From assembly GCA_964456525.1 (NCBI GenBank), contig CAYWAP010000002.1, forward strand, positions 41,849 to 105,848: a DNA stretch of 64,000 nt, given 5' to 3'. Below the pieces are notes generated by a model. That model was not told where the DNA came from. It was given only the letters and a program-made list of their open reading frames with translations, and searched no databases. The translations under genes and the position numbers were made by a program. This stretch comes from Onthomonas sp964456525 (GTDB taxonomy: Bacteria > Bacillota > Clostridia > Oscillospirales > Oscillospiraceae). This document shows, in pieces, positions 26,914-35,481 of the stretch. Each line of letters begins with the position of its first letter. Positions within the stretch are counted from its first letter, which is position 1.

Positions 26914-28194
26914 ATGAACCACACCTTATATCTGGAATGTAGCTCCGGCATCAGCGGCGATATGACAGTGGCCTCTCTGCTGGACCTTGGCGCAGACCAG
27001 AGCGTCTTAGAGGCCGCCCTTGCCAGTCTGCCTGTCACAGGTTATGAGATCAAAATCAGCCGGGTCAAAAAATCCGGGCTGGACGCCTGCGACTTTGATG
27101 TACAGCTGGATGCGGAACACGAAAACCACGACCACGACATGGAGTACCTCCACGGGACCCGGGGACACGTACATCACCACCATCATCACGGAAGCGGGCA
27201 CCATTCTTCTGAGGCCGGGCACCACAGCCACACCCACCGGGGCCTGCCGGAGATCCTGTCCATCCTGGATCAGGGCGCATTGACCCCCCGTGCCCGTGAA
27301 CTGGCCCGGAAGATTTTCACCATTTTGGCGGAAGCTGAGGCGAAAGCCCACGGCACCACCCCGGAGGAGGTTCATTTTCACGAGGTGGGGGCGGTCGATT
27401 CCATTGTCGACATCGTCTCCGCGGCGGTGTGTCTGGACAATCTGGACATCACCGATGTGATTATCCCCTGTTTGAACGAGGGCTACGGCTTTATCCAGTG
27501 CCAGCACGGCTCCATGCCCGTCCCTGTGCCCGCCACATTAAATATCGTCAACGCCTATGGGCTGCCCCTGCACCTGACCAACATAGAGGGCGAGCTGGTG
27601 ACCCCAACCGGCGCCGCCATTGCCGCCGCCATCCAGACATCCGACCATCTGCCCAGCCGTTTTCGCGTGGTCAGGACGGGCATCGGCGCGGGGAAGCGCC
27701 TCTATGAGCGCCCCAGCCTGCTGCGCGCCATGTTGATTGAAGGCACCACCGGCCAGACGGAGGGTGTCTGGAAGTTGGAGAGCGATCTGGACGACTGCAC
27801 CGGGGAGACGTTGGGCTTTGTCATGGAGCAGCTGCTGGAGGCCGGAGCCAGAGATGTCCATTATACGCCGATTTTCATGAAGAAGAACCGCCCCGCCTGG
27901 GAGATCACCGTCCTGTGCGACGAGGACAAGCGCCCCCTGCTGGAGGAAATCCTCTTCCGGGAGACCACCACCATCGGGGTTCGCCGGAGCTGGATGGAGC
28001 GCTCCGTCCTGCCCCGCGCCCTTCGCCAGGTGGAGACGCCCTGGGGCAGCGCCCAGGTGAAGGTCTGCTCCCTGCCCGGCGGGCAGCGTGCCTATCCGGA
28101 GTATGAGAGCGTCGCCGCATTGGCCCGGAAGAGCGGCCGCCCCTATCAGGAGATTTATCAAACCGTTCAGGCAGCTGCCAACTGCCAGCCCTGA
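26914..28194 (+). CDS. larC: Nickel pincer cofactor biosynthesis protein LarC
   Basis: A 426-residue cyclometallase that inserts nickel into the pyridinium bis-thiocarboxylate cofactor used by lactate racemase-type enzymes. The N-terminus LYLECSSGISGDMTVASLLDLG is diagnostic, with EEVHFHEVGAVDSIVDI near 160 and GIGAGKRLYERPSLLRAML near 260. A His-rich insert (residues 70-109, including a run of six His) probably binds nickel. The C-terminal LarC2 region is in the same continuous frame, whereas Lactobacillus plantarum needs a programmed frameshift to join LarC1 and LarC2. larB, larE and the racemase larA are not adjacent. Confidence 0.92.
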   Translation: MNHTLYLECSSGISGDMTVASLLDLGADQSVLEAALASLPVTGYEIKISRVKKSGLDACDFDVQLDAEHENHDHDMEYLHGTRGHVHHHHHHGSGHHSSEAGHHSHTHRGLPEILSILDQGALTPRARELARKIFTILAEAEAKAHGTTPEEVHFHEVGAVDSIVDIVSAAVCLDNLDITDVIIPCLNEGYGFIQCQHGSMPVPVPATLNIVNAYGLPLHLTNIEGELVTPTGAAIAAAIQTSDHLPSRFRVVRTGIGAGKRLYERPSLLRAMLIEGTTGQTEGVWKLESDLDDCTGETLGFVMEQLLEAGARDVHYTPIFMKKNRPAWEITVLCDEDKRPLLEEILFRETTTIGVRRSWMERSVLPRALRQVETPWGSAQVKVCSLPGGQRAYPEYESVAALARKSGRPYQEIYQTVQAAANCQP

Positions 28195-28205
28195 ATATGG
28201 CAACG

Positions 28206-28241
28206 GGAGGGATGTGTGAGCGCACATCCCTCTTTTCTTTT
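28206..28241 (+). terminator. Terminator after larC
   Basis: GAGGGATGTG/CACATCCCTC stem, 6-base loop, followed by TTTTCTTTT, 12 bases after the stop codon. Confidence 0.85.
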
Positions 28242-28413
28242 GCCGCCTCCCCGTTTCCCTGCCAAGGCCGGCTGGAAGGAGATGGCAGAATAGGCGGCTT
28301 TGAAACCGGAAATAGTAGCACGGAAGGGCCCTTCTGGTTCAAAACAGGCGGGAGAACGTTGCCCCCAAAGCGGAATTTTGTCAGGATTCACAAACCGTTT
28401 ACAAACTCAGCTA

Positions 28414-28442
28414 TTGACAATTTTGGGACTTGGTGCTATATT
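28414..28442 (+). promoter_or_regulatory. Promoter of the heat-shock operon
   Basis: TTGACA at 28414-28419 and TATATT at 28437-28442 with a 17-base spacer; the CIRCE operator begins 4 bases downstream of the -10. Confidence 0.9.
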
Positions 28443-28446
28443 AGCT

Positions 28447-28473
28447 TTAGCACTTAGGAAGTGTGAGTGCTAA
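28447..28473 (+). promoter_or_regulatory. CIRCE operator for HrcA
   Basis: TTAGCACTT-N9-GAGTGCTAA, one mismatch from the CIRCE consensus inverted repeat, at the expected transcription start and 22 bases before hrcA. HrcA bound here would block initiation. Confidence 0.93.
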
Positions 28474-28495
28474 AACATATCCGGAGGTGAACGCG

Positions 28496-29599
28496 ATGGA
28501 ACTGACCCTCAGACGGCAGCGCATTCTCCGCGCCATCGTGGAACAATATATCGCGACCGCTGAACCGGTGAGTTCCAAGGAGGTTGCCAAGCTGGCGAAC
28601 CTGACCTGCAGCTCTGCCACCATCCGCAACGATATGGCGGCGCTGGAAAAGCTGGGCTATCTGGAACAGCCCCACACCTCTGCCGGGCGGATTCCCTCCT
28701 CCAAGGGCTATCGCTTTTATGTAAACGAGCTGATGGAGGAACATAAGCTCTCCGTTCAGGAGACGGAACGAATCAACGCGTCCCTCCAGTTGAAAATGCA
28801 GGAGCTGGATAAGGTGATTGACCGGGCCGGACGGATGGTCAGCCAACTCACCAATTATCCCGCTTTTTCGCTGACTGCCGGAAATCAGCGTGTGACCATT
28901 GCCCGGTATGATCTGCTGATGATCGATTCCAACTCCTTTATCGTCGTCGTGATGACCGACGCCCAGTCGATCAAAAACAAGCTGATTCACCTGCCAACGG
29001 AGATCACGGAGCCGCAGTTGCAGATGCTGAACGCACTGCTGAACACCTCCTTCACCGGTAAAACTCTGAAAGAGCTAAGCCCGGACCTGATGGAGACGGC
29101 GCGCAAGGCGGCAGGCAGTTCCTACGGGCTGATTTCCCTGGTCGTATCCTTTGCCATGGATGTGCTGAAGGATGCCGAGCATTCCAGTCTCCACACCGCC
29201 GGCGCCGGCCATTTGCTGGAGCAGCCGGAATATCAGGACGTGGACAAAGCGCACAAACTGCTCAATTACATGGCAGACGACGCCTTTTCCGCCATGATTC
29301 CGTTGCCCAATTCGGACGGCAGCGCCAGCACCAAGGTGTTGATCGGCCCGGAAAATGTGGCGGATGAGCTGAAAGATACCAGCGTCGTCCTGGCCAGCTA
29401 TGACATCGGCGACGGGATGAAGGGCGTCATCGGCGTGGTGGGTCCCACCCGTATGGATTACGCCAAGATCACCGCCAAGCTGAGCTATATGGCGGACAAT
29501 CTCAGCAAACTCTTTGGAAACAATGCCCCTCAGCTGCATGGCGGCAGCGCGGACATCAAAGGGCTGAACCCGCCAAAAGAGGATTCAGATGACTGCTAG
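28496..29599 (+). CDS. hrcA: Heat-inducible transcription repressor HrcA
   Basis: 367 residues. ATG at 28496 with GGAGGTGA upstream; an earlier GTG in frame lies inside the CIRCE element and is discarded. The N-terminal winged helix includes RRQRILRAIVEQYIATAEPVSSKEVAK and SSATIRNDMAALEKLGYLEQPHTSAGRIPS, a strong family signature. The central and C-terminal parts include the GAF-like domain ending with IGVVGPTRMDYAK. It represses its own operon through CIRCE and depends on GroEL or heat for activity in studied Firmicutes. Confidence 0.96.
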   Translation: MELTLRRQRILRAIVEQYIATAEPVSSKEVAKLANLTCSSATIRNDMAALEKLGYLEQPHTSAGRIPSSKGYRFYVNELMEEHKLSVQETERINASLQLKMQELDKVIDRAGRMVSQLTNYPAFSLTAGNQRVTIARYDLLMIDSNSFIVVVMTDAQSIKNKLIHLPTEITEPQLQMLNALLNTSFTGKTLKELSPDLMETARKAAGSSYGLISLVVSFAMDVLKDAEHSSLHTAGAGHLLEQPEYQDVDKAHKLLNYMADDAFSAMIPLPNSDGSASTKVLIGPENVADELKDTSVVLASYDIGDGMKGVIGVVGPTRMDYAKITAKLSYMADNLSKLFGNNAPQLHGGSADIKGLNPPKEDSDDC

Positions 29600-29640
29600 A
29601 TGGATAAAAAACGCAAATTCCCCCCGTTAGGAGGTATAAG

Positions 29641-30195
29641 ATGGATAACAATACAGAAAAAACCGAAAAAAAGCCGGTAGAGGAACTGCCGCAGGATACT
29701 CCCCCAGAGGAGACTGCCGAAACCCCTCAAGAGGCCACCGGGGAAACGGCACAGCCGGATGCCCTTGCCGAGGCACAAAAAGCGCTGGAACAGAAGGAAA
29801 AAGATTACCTCTATCTCCGCGCTGAGTACGACAACTTCCGGCGCCGCAGCGCCAGGGAAAAAGCCGACGCCTATTCCAATGCCAAGGCTGACGCCGCCCA
29901 GGCATTTCTCCCGGTTTACGACAACCTGGAGCGCGCCCTTCAGCAGGGCACGGAGGACGAGGCCTTCCTCAAGGGCGTTGAGATGACCATGACGCAGCTC
30001 AAGCAGGTGCTGGAATCCCTCAACATTAAGCCCATCGAGTGCGTGGGCCAGCCCTTTGACCCCAAATTCCATAACGCAGTCATGCATGTGGAGGACCCTG
30101 AGCTGGGCGAAAATGTGGTAAAAGCCTGTTTCCAGACCGGCTTTATCATGGGTGAAAAAGTCATCCGCTTTGCTATGGTTCAGGTGGCCAACTGA
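29641..30195 (+). CDS. grpE: Nucleotide exchange factor GrpE
   Basis: 184 residues. An acidic, low-complexity N-terminal tail (about 1-45) is followed by a long coiled coil with LRAEYDNFRRRSAREKADAY, and a C-terminal beta domain with FDPKFHNAVMHVEDPELGENVV and FQTGFIMGEKVIRFAMVQVAN. It releases ADP from DnaK. Strong AGGAGG ribosome site; 41 bases after hrcA. Confidence 0.96.
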   Translation: MDNNTEKTEKKPVEELPQDTPPEETAETPQEATGETAQPDALAEAQKALEQKEKDYLYLRAEYDNFRRRSAREKADAYSNAKADAAQAFLPVYDNLERALQQGTEDEAFLKGVEMTMTQLKQVLESLNIKPIECVGQPFDPKFHNAVMHVEDPELGENVVKACFQTGFIMGEKVIRFAMVQVAN

Positions 30196-30281
30196 TTGCG
30201 CCCCTTTCGGGATCCGCAGCCGGTCAATCTCCCCTTTCTTTGTTAATCATTATCTTTTATATATTTTAGGAGGCTAACATT

Positions 30282-32132
30282 ATGTCTAAAATCATTGGTA
30301 TCGATCTGGGTACAACCAACTCCTGTGTCGCCGTCATGGAGGGCGGCGAGCCGGTCGTAATCGCAAATGCCGAGGGCAACCGCACCACCCCTTCCGTCGT
30401 CGCCTTTTCCAAAGACGGTGAGCGTATGGTGGGCCAGGTTGCAAAACGTCAGGCCATTACCAACCCGGACCGCACGGTGATCTCCATCAAGCGCCACATG
30501 GGTTCCGATTACAGGGTTGCCATTGATTCCAAGCGCTATACCCCTCAGGAAATCTCCGCTATGATCCTGCAAAAGCTGAAAGCGGATGCAGAGTCCTATC
30601 TGGGCGAGAAGGTCACAGAGGCCGTCATCACCGTCCCTGCCTACTTCAACGACGCGCAGCGTCAGGCCACGAAGGACGCAGGCAAGATCGCCGGTTTGGA
30701 CGTGAAGCGTATCATCAACGAGCCCACCGCAGCCGCACTGGCCTATGGTGTGGATAAGGAAGAGGCCCAGAAGATCCTGGTCTATGACCTGGGCGGCGGC
30801 ACGTTCGACGTCTCCATCCTGGACATTGACGAGGGCGTCATTGAGGTTCTGGCAACCTCCGGCAACACCCATCTGGGCGGCGACGACTTTGACAAGGCCA
30901 TCATCGACTATCTGGCCGCTGAGTTCAAGCGTGAAAACGGCATTGACCTGACGGGTGACAAAGTCGCCATGCAGCGCCTGAAGGAGGCTGCGGAGAAGGC
31001 CAAGATCGAGCTGTCCGGCGTGACCACTTCCAACATCAACCTGCCCTATATCACCGCTGACGCCACCGGCCCCAAGCATCTGGACATCACCCTGACCCGT
31101 GCAAAGTTTGATCAGCTGACCAACCATCTGGTTCAGGCCACAATGGGTCCCGTCCGTCAGGCTCTGTCCGACGCCGGTCTGTCCGCTTCCGAGCTGAACA
31201 AGATCCTGCTGGTGGGCGGCTCCTCCCGTATCCCGGCCGTTCAGGACGCTGTCAAGAAGATCACCGGCAAAGACGGCTTCAAGGGCATCAACCCCGACGA
31301 GTGCGTCGCCGTGGGCGCGGCCATTCAGGGTGGCGTTCTGGGCGGCGATGTCAAGGGCATGCTGCTGCTGGACGTCACCCCCCTGTCTCTGGGCATTGAG
31401 ACGATGGGCGGCGTGTTCACCAAGCTGATTGAGCGCAACACCACCATCCCCGTCAAGAAGAGCCAGATCTTCTCCACCGCGGCTGACAACCAGCCCTCGG
31501 TTGAAGTTCACGTCCTCCAGGGTGAGCGCGAGATGGCCGCTTACAACAAGACCCTGGGCAAATTCCAGCTGGACGGCATTGCCCCCGCCCGCCGCGGCGT
31601 GCCCCAGATCGAGGTCACCTTTGACATCGACGCAAACGGCATTGTCAACGTCTCCGCACAGGACAAGGGAACCGGCCGTGAGCAGCACATCACCATCACC
31701 GCCTCCTCCAACCTGTCCAAGGAAGATATCGATCGTGCAGTCAAAGAGGCGGAGCAGTTCGCCGCAGAGGACGCCAAGCGTAAGGAAGAGGTGGACGCCC
31801 GCAACCAGGCTGACCAGCTGGTTTACCAGGCTGAGCAGTTCCTGAGCGAAAACGGCGACAAGCTGGATTCCGCTGACAAGTCCGCCGTGGAAAGTGGCAA
31901 GGGCAAGGTTCAGGACGCGCTGAAGGGCACCGATGTGGAGGCCATCAAGACGGCGACCGAGGAATTGACCAAGACCTTCTATGACATCTCTGCCAAGCTG
32001 TATCAGCAGAGCAATCCTCAGGGCAATCCCCAGGGGGCTCAGGGCAGCACCGGCGCTGACTATCAGCAGAGCACTACCGGCGATACGGATTATCAGGATG
32101 CTGACTATGAGGTCGTGGACGACGACCAGTAA
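30282..32132 (+). CDS. dnaK: Molecular chaperone DnaK (Hsp70)
   Basis: 616 residues. Nucleotide-binding domain motifs: IGIDLGTTNSCVAVMEGG at 5-22, VYDLGGGTFDVSILDI near 165 and LVGGSSRIPAVQ near 310. The interdomain linker appears as LLLDVTPLSLGIETMGG. The substrate-binding domain follows, with a Gln/Gly-rich tail ending DADYEVVDDDQ, close to the usual C-terminus. The NBD has the short Gram-positive form, lacking the roughly 24-residue insert of proteobacterial DnaK. AGGAGG ribosome site; 86 bases after grpE. Confidence 0.97.
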   Translation: MSKIIGIDLGTTNSCVAVMEGGEPVVIANAEGNRTTPSVVAFSKDGERMVGQVAKRQAITNPDRTVISIKRHMGSDYRVAIDSKRYTPQEISAMILQKLKADAESYLGEKVTEAVITVPAYFNDAQRQATKDAGKIAGLDVKRIINEPTAAALAYGVDKEEAQKILVYDLGGGTFDVSILDIDEGVIEVLATSGNTHLGGDDFDKAIIDYLAAEFKRENGIDLTGDKVAMQRLKEAAEKAKIELSGVTTSNINLPYITADATGPKHLDITLTRAKFDQLTNHLVQATMGPVRQALSDAGLSASELNKILLVGGSSRIPAVQDAVKKITGKDGFKGINPDECVAVGAAIQGGVLGGDVKGMLLLDVTPLSLGIETMGGVFTKLIERNTTIPVKKSQIFSTAADNQPSVEVHVLQGEREMAAYNKTLGKFQLDGIAPARRGVPQIEVTFDIDANGIVNVSAQDKGTGREQHITITASSNLSKEDIDRAVKEAEQFAAEDAKRKEEVDARNQADQLVYQAEQFLSENGDKLDSADKSAVESGKGKVQDALKGTDVEAIKTATEELTKTFYDISAKLYQQSNPQGNPQGAQGSTGADYQQSTTGDTDYQDADYEVVDDDQ

Positions 32133-32198
32133 TCCGGGTCAACGCAGTACGCAATACCATGCGGAGCCTGGGCAGTAAATCAAGGTAAATCTACGACA

Positions 32199-32227
32199 AT
32201 GGGGCGGGGCCGCATGCCTCGTCCCAT
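32199..32227 (+). other. Stable hairpin between dnaK and dnaJ
   Basis: A 12-bp stem (ATGGGGCGGGGC with GCCTCGTCCCAT, two G-U pairs) and a 5-base loop, without a T-run. In the 249-base dnaK-dnaJ gap it may act as an mRNA processing or stability element that lowers dnaJ output relative to dnaK. Confidence 0.55.
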
Positions 32228-32381
32228 GTTTGAGCGATTATGGAAGGCGGAGACGCGACGGAAAGAGGCGGATCTGCCCGAATGGGGAGATGCCCGGAAT
32301 CCCAGGGGGCTCCACGGAGCATGGCCCCTCGCATAAGCGCATATAATTGATTTACATCTCCTTTTTGAAAGGATTTTGAGT

Positions 32382-33521
32382 ATGGCAGAAGAAAAACGCG
32401 ATTATTATGAGGTACTGGGCGTCAACAAATCCGCCTCTCAGGACCAGATCAAGCGGGCTTACCGCAAACTGGCCAAAAAGTACCATCCCGATATGAACCC
32501 CGGCGACAAGGATGCCGAGGCTAAATTCAAAGAAGTCAACGAGGCCTATGAAATTCTATCCGATGAGGAAAAGAAGGCCCGTTATGACCAGTTCGGCTTC
32601 GCCGGCGTCGATCCCAACTACGGAGCGGGCGCAGGGGGCGCCGGCTTTGACGGTTTTGACATGGGAGACATCTTCTCCAGCATCTTCGGCGGGGGAAGCG
32701 GTTTTGGCGGCTTCGGCGGCTTTGGCGGCGGCCGGCAGCGCAACCCCAACGCCCCCCAGCAGGGCAACAGCCTGCGCACGGAAGTGACCATCGATTTCCA
32801 GGAGTCCATCACCGGCACAGAAAAAGAGGTAGAAATCCGTCATCTGGAGAACTGCCCCGAGTGCAAAGGCACCGGCTGCGCCAACGACTCCACCCCCCAG
32901 ACCTGTCCGGACTGCCACGGCTCCGGTGTGGTCACGGTGCAGCAGCGCACGGCCTTCGGCGTCATGTCCACCCAGCGCACCTGCTCCCGCTGCGGCGGCA
33001 GCGGCCAGATCATTCAGGATCCCTGCCGCTCCTGCCGGGGAAAAGGGCTTGTCTACAAACGGAAAAAGATCAAGATCACCATTCCCGCCGGCATTGACAA
33101 CGGCCAGCGCATCAAAAAACCCGGCGCCGGAGACGCGGGCAAAAATGGCGGCCCCAACGGCGATCTGTTTGTGGTGGTCAATGTCCGTCCGGATTCCCGC
33201 TTTGAGCGCGACGGCTATGACATTCACTACCGCCATCCCGTTTCCTTTGTGGACGCCGCTCTGGGCGCGGAGCTGGAAATCCCCACCGTTCACGGCAAGG
33301 TCAAATACAAGCTGCCCGCCGGCACCCAGTCCGGCACCCAGTTCCGTCTGCGCGGTCAGGGCGTGCCCAGAATCCACAGCGACAGCCGGGGCGATCAGTG
33401 GGTCACGGTGCAGGTGCAGGTGCCGACGAATTTGAACAACGCCCAAAAGGACGCCCTGCGCGCCTTTGACGATGCAATGCATGGCAAAGTTCCCAAGGGC
33501 AAAAAGAAAAAACTGTTTTAA
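32382..33521 (+). CDS. dnaJ: Molecular chaperone DnaJ (Hsp40)
   Basis: 379 residues. J domain at 1-70 with the HPD motif in KKYHPDMNPGD. A Gly/Phe-rich region (about 75-115) follows. The zinc region holds four CxxCxGxG repeats: CPECKGTG, CPDCHGSG, CSRCGGSG and CRSCRGKG. The C-terminal substrate-binding domains end with KKKKLF. ATG at 32382 was chosen over a TTG two codons earlier, with AAAGGA upstream. Confidence 0.96.
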   Translation: MAEEKRDYYEVLGVNKSASQDQIKRAYRKLAKKYHPDMNPGDKDAEAKFKEVNEAYEILSDEEKKARYDQFGFAGVDPNYGAGAGGAGFDGFDMGDIFSSIFGGGSGFGGFGGFGGGRQRNPNAPQQGNSLRTEVTIDFQESITGTEKEVEIRHLENCPECKGTGCANDSTPQTCPDCHGSGVVTVQQRTAFGVMSTQRTCSRCGGSGQIIQDPCRSCRGKGLVYKRKKIKITIPAGIDNGQRIKKPGAGDAGKNGGPNGDLFVVVNVRPDSRFERDGYDIHYRHPVSFVDAALGAELEIPTVHGKVKYKLPAGTQSGTQFRLRGQGVPRIHSDSRGDQWVTVQVQVPTNLNNAQKDALRAFDDAMHGKVPKGKKKKLF

Positions 33522-33524
33522 GTC

Positions 33525-33562
33525 AAGTGCCGAAATCCAAAGCGGATTCCGGCACTTTTTTC
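33525..33562 (+). terminator. Terminator of the heat-shock operon
   Basis: AAGTGCCG-AATCC stem with one mismatch, loop AAAGC, followed by TTTTTT, immediately after dnaJ. Confidence 0.88.
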
Positions 33563-33684
33563 AGAGGTTGGGCCGCTCCTGATTCCTTGCCCCACCGGCC
33601 TCCCGCCACAGCGGGGAAAGGCTTGACGCATTTCTCCCATTCCGGTAAAATGAGAAGGAAGATTTTGAGAAAGAAGCGACCCAT

Positions 33685-34488
33685 ATGCGCCTGATCGACA
33701 CCCATATGCACTCCACCGTCTCCTTTGACGGGCACGACAGCCGGAAACACATGGCGGAGGCCTCCGCAAAGGCCGGGCTTTCCACCATCTGCTTCACCGA
33801 CCACTACGACGTGATCGACACAGCGGGAAATTGGCAGCTGACCTATGATTGGACGCCGGCCCGCAGGGAACACCGGGCAATCGGCGCCATTCCCGGCCTG
33901 GAGGTGCTGTACGGCATTGAATTGGGAAATGGGCCTGCAAACACCTCCGCGGCAGAGTCGGTGTTGGAAGAGCCCGGGCTGGACTGCGTCATCGGCTCCA
34001 TTCACAACGCTTCGATGGCCCTGGGCGGACAGGATTACTACTATGTGGACTACGCAAACTATCCGGAGCTGTGCCGCCCCCATCTGGAAGACTATTTACA
34101 GCAGGAGTATGCTCTGGTAAAATGGGGCAAATTCGACACATTGGGGCATTTGCCCTACCCGCTGCGCTACATGCGCGACAAATGCGGTCAGCCCGTCTCG
34201 TTGGCAGCCTATGGGGATCAAATCACCCCCATTTTGCGGGAAGCTGCCCAGCAGGGCAAGGCCATCGAGGTGAACACCAACCGCGCCCAAACGCCCTTGG
34301 ACGACTATTTGCCCCTCCTGAAGGAATTTCACGCCCTTGGCGGAGATTTTGTCACCGTGGGCGCGGACGCCCACCAAAAGGAGCACCCCGGACTGGGGAT
34401 CCCCGATGCCTATGCGCTGATTTCCGAATGCGGTTTCCGCTATGTGACGTATTTTAAAGACCGGAAGCCGGTTCCCGTGAAACTGTAA
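33685..34488 (+). CDS. PHP-domain phosphatase, histidinol-phosphatase-like (HisJ/HisK type)
   Basis: 267 residues of the PHP metallo-phosphoesterase family. Metal-ligand motifs: DTHMHSTVSFDGH near 5-17, FTDHYDV near 37, ELG in YGIELGNG, GSIHNA near 106, GHLPYP near 153 and GADAHQKEHPG near 229. This pattern is that of histidinol-phosphate phosphatase HisJ, the penultimate step of histidine synthesis. No other his gene is adjacent, so a different phosphate monoester is possible. A weak ribosome site precedes the ATG. Confidence 0.82.
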   Translation: MRLIDTHMHSTVSFDGHDSRKHMAEASAKAGLSTICFTDHYDVIDTAGNWQLTYDWTPARREHRAIGAIPGLEVLYGIELGNGPANTSAAESVLEEPGLDCVIGSIHNASMALGGQDYYYVDYANYPELCRPHLEDYLQQEYALVKWGKFDTLGHLPYPLRYMRDKCGQPVSLAAYGDQITPILREAAQQGKAIEVNTNRAQTPLDDYLPLLKEFHALGGDFVTVGADAHQKEHPGLGIPDAYALISECGFRYVTYFKDRKPVPVKL

Positions 34489-34531
34489 AACCGTAATGGC
34501 TATTTGAAGCAAGATAAGGAGGGTTCCTCCC

Positions 34532-35374
34532 ATGCGAGAGATTTCCTGTAGCGACATCACCAAAACCGTCCGCGACCTGTGCATCCAGGCCAACTGCAGC
34601 CTGCCCCAGGACGTCCGCGACCAGATCTGCGCCGCCTGCCAGTCGGAGATCTCCCCGGTGGGACAGGGGATTCTCCACGACATTGTGGAGAATTTCACCT
34701 ATGCCGGGGAAAAGGGACTGCCGATCTGTCAGGATACCGGCATGGCCATCGTCTTTATCGACCTGGGCCAGGATGTACACATCACCGGCGGCCTGCTGGA
34801 AGACGCGGTCAATGCCGGCGTGGCCCAGGGCTACACCGAGGGTTTCCTGCGCAAGAGCATCGTCCGCGACCCGTTGGATCGGGTCAACACCGAGGACAAC
34901 ACCCCCGCCATCCTGCACCTGCGAATGGTGGAGGGGGACAAAATGACGATCATCGTGGCGCCCAAGGGCGCCGGCAGCGAGAACATGACCAGTCTGCACA
35001 TGCTCAAGCCCTCCTGCACCCAGGAACAGGTGGAGGACGCCATTGTCCAGGCCGTGTCGGACGCAGGCTCCAACCCCTGCCCCCCTGTGGTGGTGGGCGT
35101 CGGACTGGGCGGGAACGCGGAAACGGCGGCCATTTTGGCCAAGCGGGCGCTGCTGCGCCCGCTGGACGAGGAAAACCCGGCGCCCCGATATGCCGAGATG
35201 GAGCGCCGCATCCTGGAGCGCGTCAACCGTCTGGGCATTGGGCCTCAGGGGCTGGGCGGCAGCGTCACCGCACTGGCCGTATCCATCCTCCCCCACCCCA
35301 CCCACATCGCACAGATGCCCTGCTGCGTAAATCTGTGCTGCCACGTCTGCCGCCACGCCCAGGCGGTTCTGTAA
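34532..35374 (+). CDS. Class I fumarate hydratase alpha subunit
   Basis: 280 residues, the iron-sulfur alpha subunit of heterodimeric class I fumarase (or L-tartrate dehydratase TtdA, which is related). Cluster cysteine candidates are in GLPICQDTGMAIVF near 64, SNPCPPVVVGVGLGG near 185 and the Cys-rich C-terminus CCVNLCCHVCRH. KGAGSENMTSLHML near 148 is conserved. The beta subunit normally follows directly, but here the transcript ends at a terminator and the next gene is on the opposite strand. GGAGGG ribosome site. Confidence 0.88.
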   Translation: MREISCSDITKTVRDLCIQANCSLPQDVRDQICAACQSEISPVGQGILHDIVENFTYAGEKGLPICQDTGMAIVFIDLGQDVHITGGLLEDAVNAGVAQGYTEGFLRKSIVRDPLDRVNTEDNTPAILHLRMVEGDKMTIIVAPKGAGSENMTSLHMLKPSCTQEQVEDAIVQAVSDAGSNPCPPVVVGVGLGGNAETAAILAKRALLRPLDEENPAPRYAEMERRILERVNRLGIGPQGLGGSVTALAVSILPHPTHIAQMPCCVNLCCHVCRHAQAVL

Positions 35375-35431
35375 GGGCGTTTTGGAAAATTTGAGAGTTT
35401 CAACCGCTTTTCCGGCTGCCATTCGCGCAAA

Positions 35432-35468
35432 AAGCTCTGCCTCCCCAATGGGCGGCAGAGCCTTTTTT
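35432..35468 (+). terminator. Terminator after the fumarase alpha gene
   Basis: AAGCTCTGCC paired with GGCAGAGC-CTT, followed by TTTTTT. It closes the transcript before any beta subunit gene; the reverse direction also ends in A/T-rich sequence and may serve the opposing HAD gene. Confidence 0.82.
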
Positions 35469-35481
35469 GATATATAATGCC

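Noticed and set aside
27157..27237. His-rich stretch in larC considered as a vector His-tag
   Set aside because: It is embedded in a longer natural His/Gly/Ser insert within an intact larC, and such inserts are common in nickel proteins.
30243..31688. 481-codon minus-strand frame opposite dnaK
   Set aside because: Typical antisense open frame of dnaK; no start signal and no homology.
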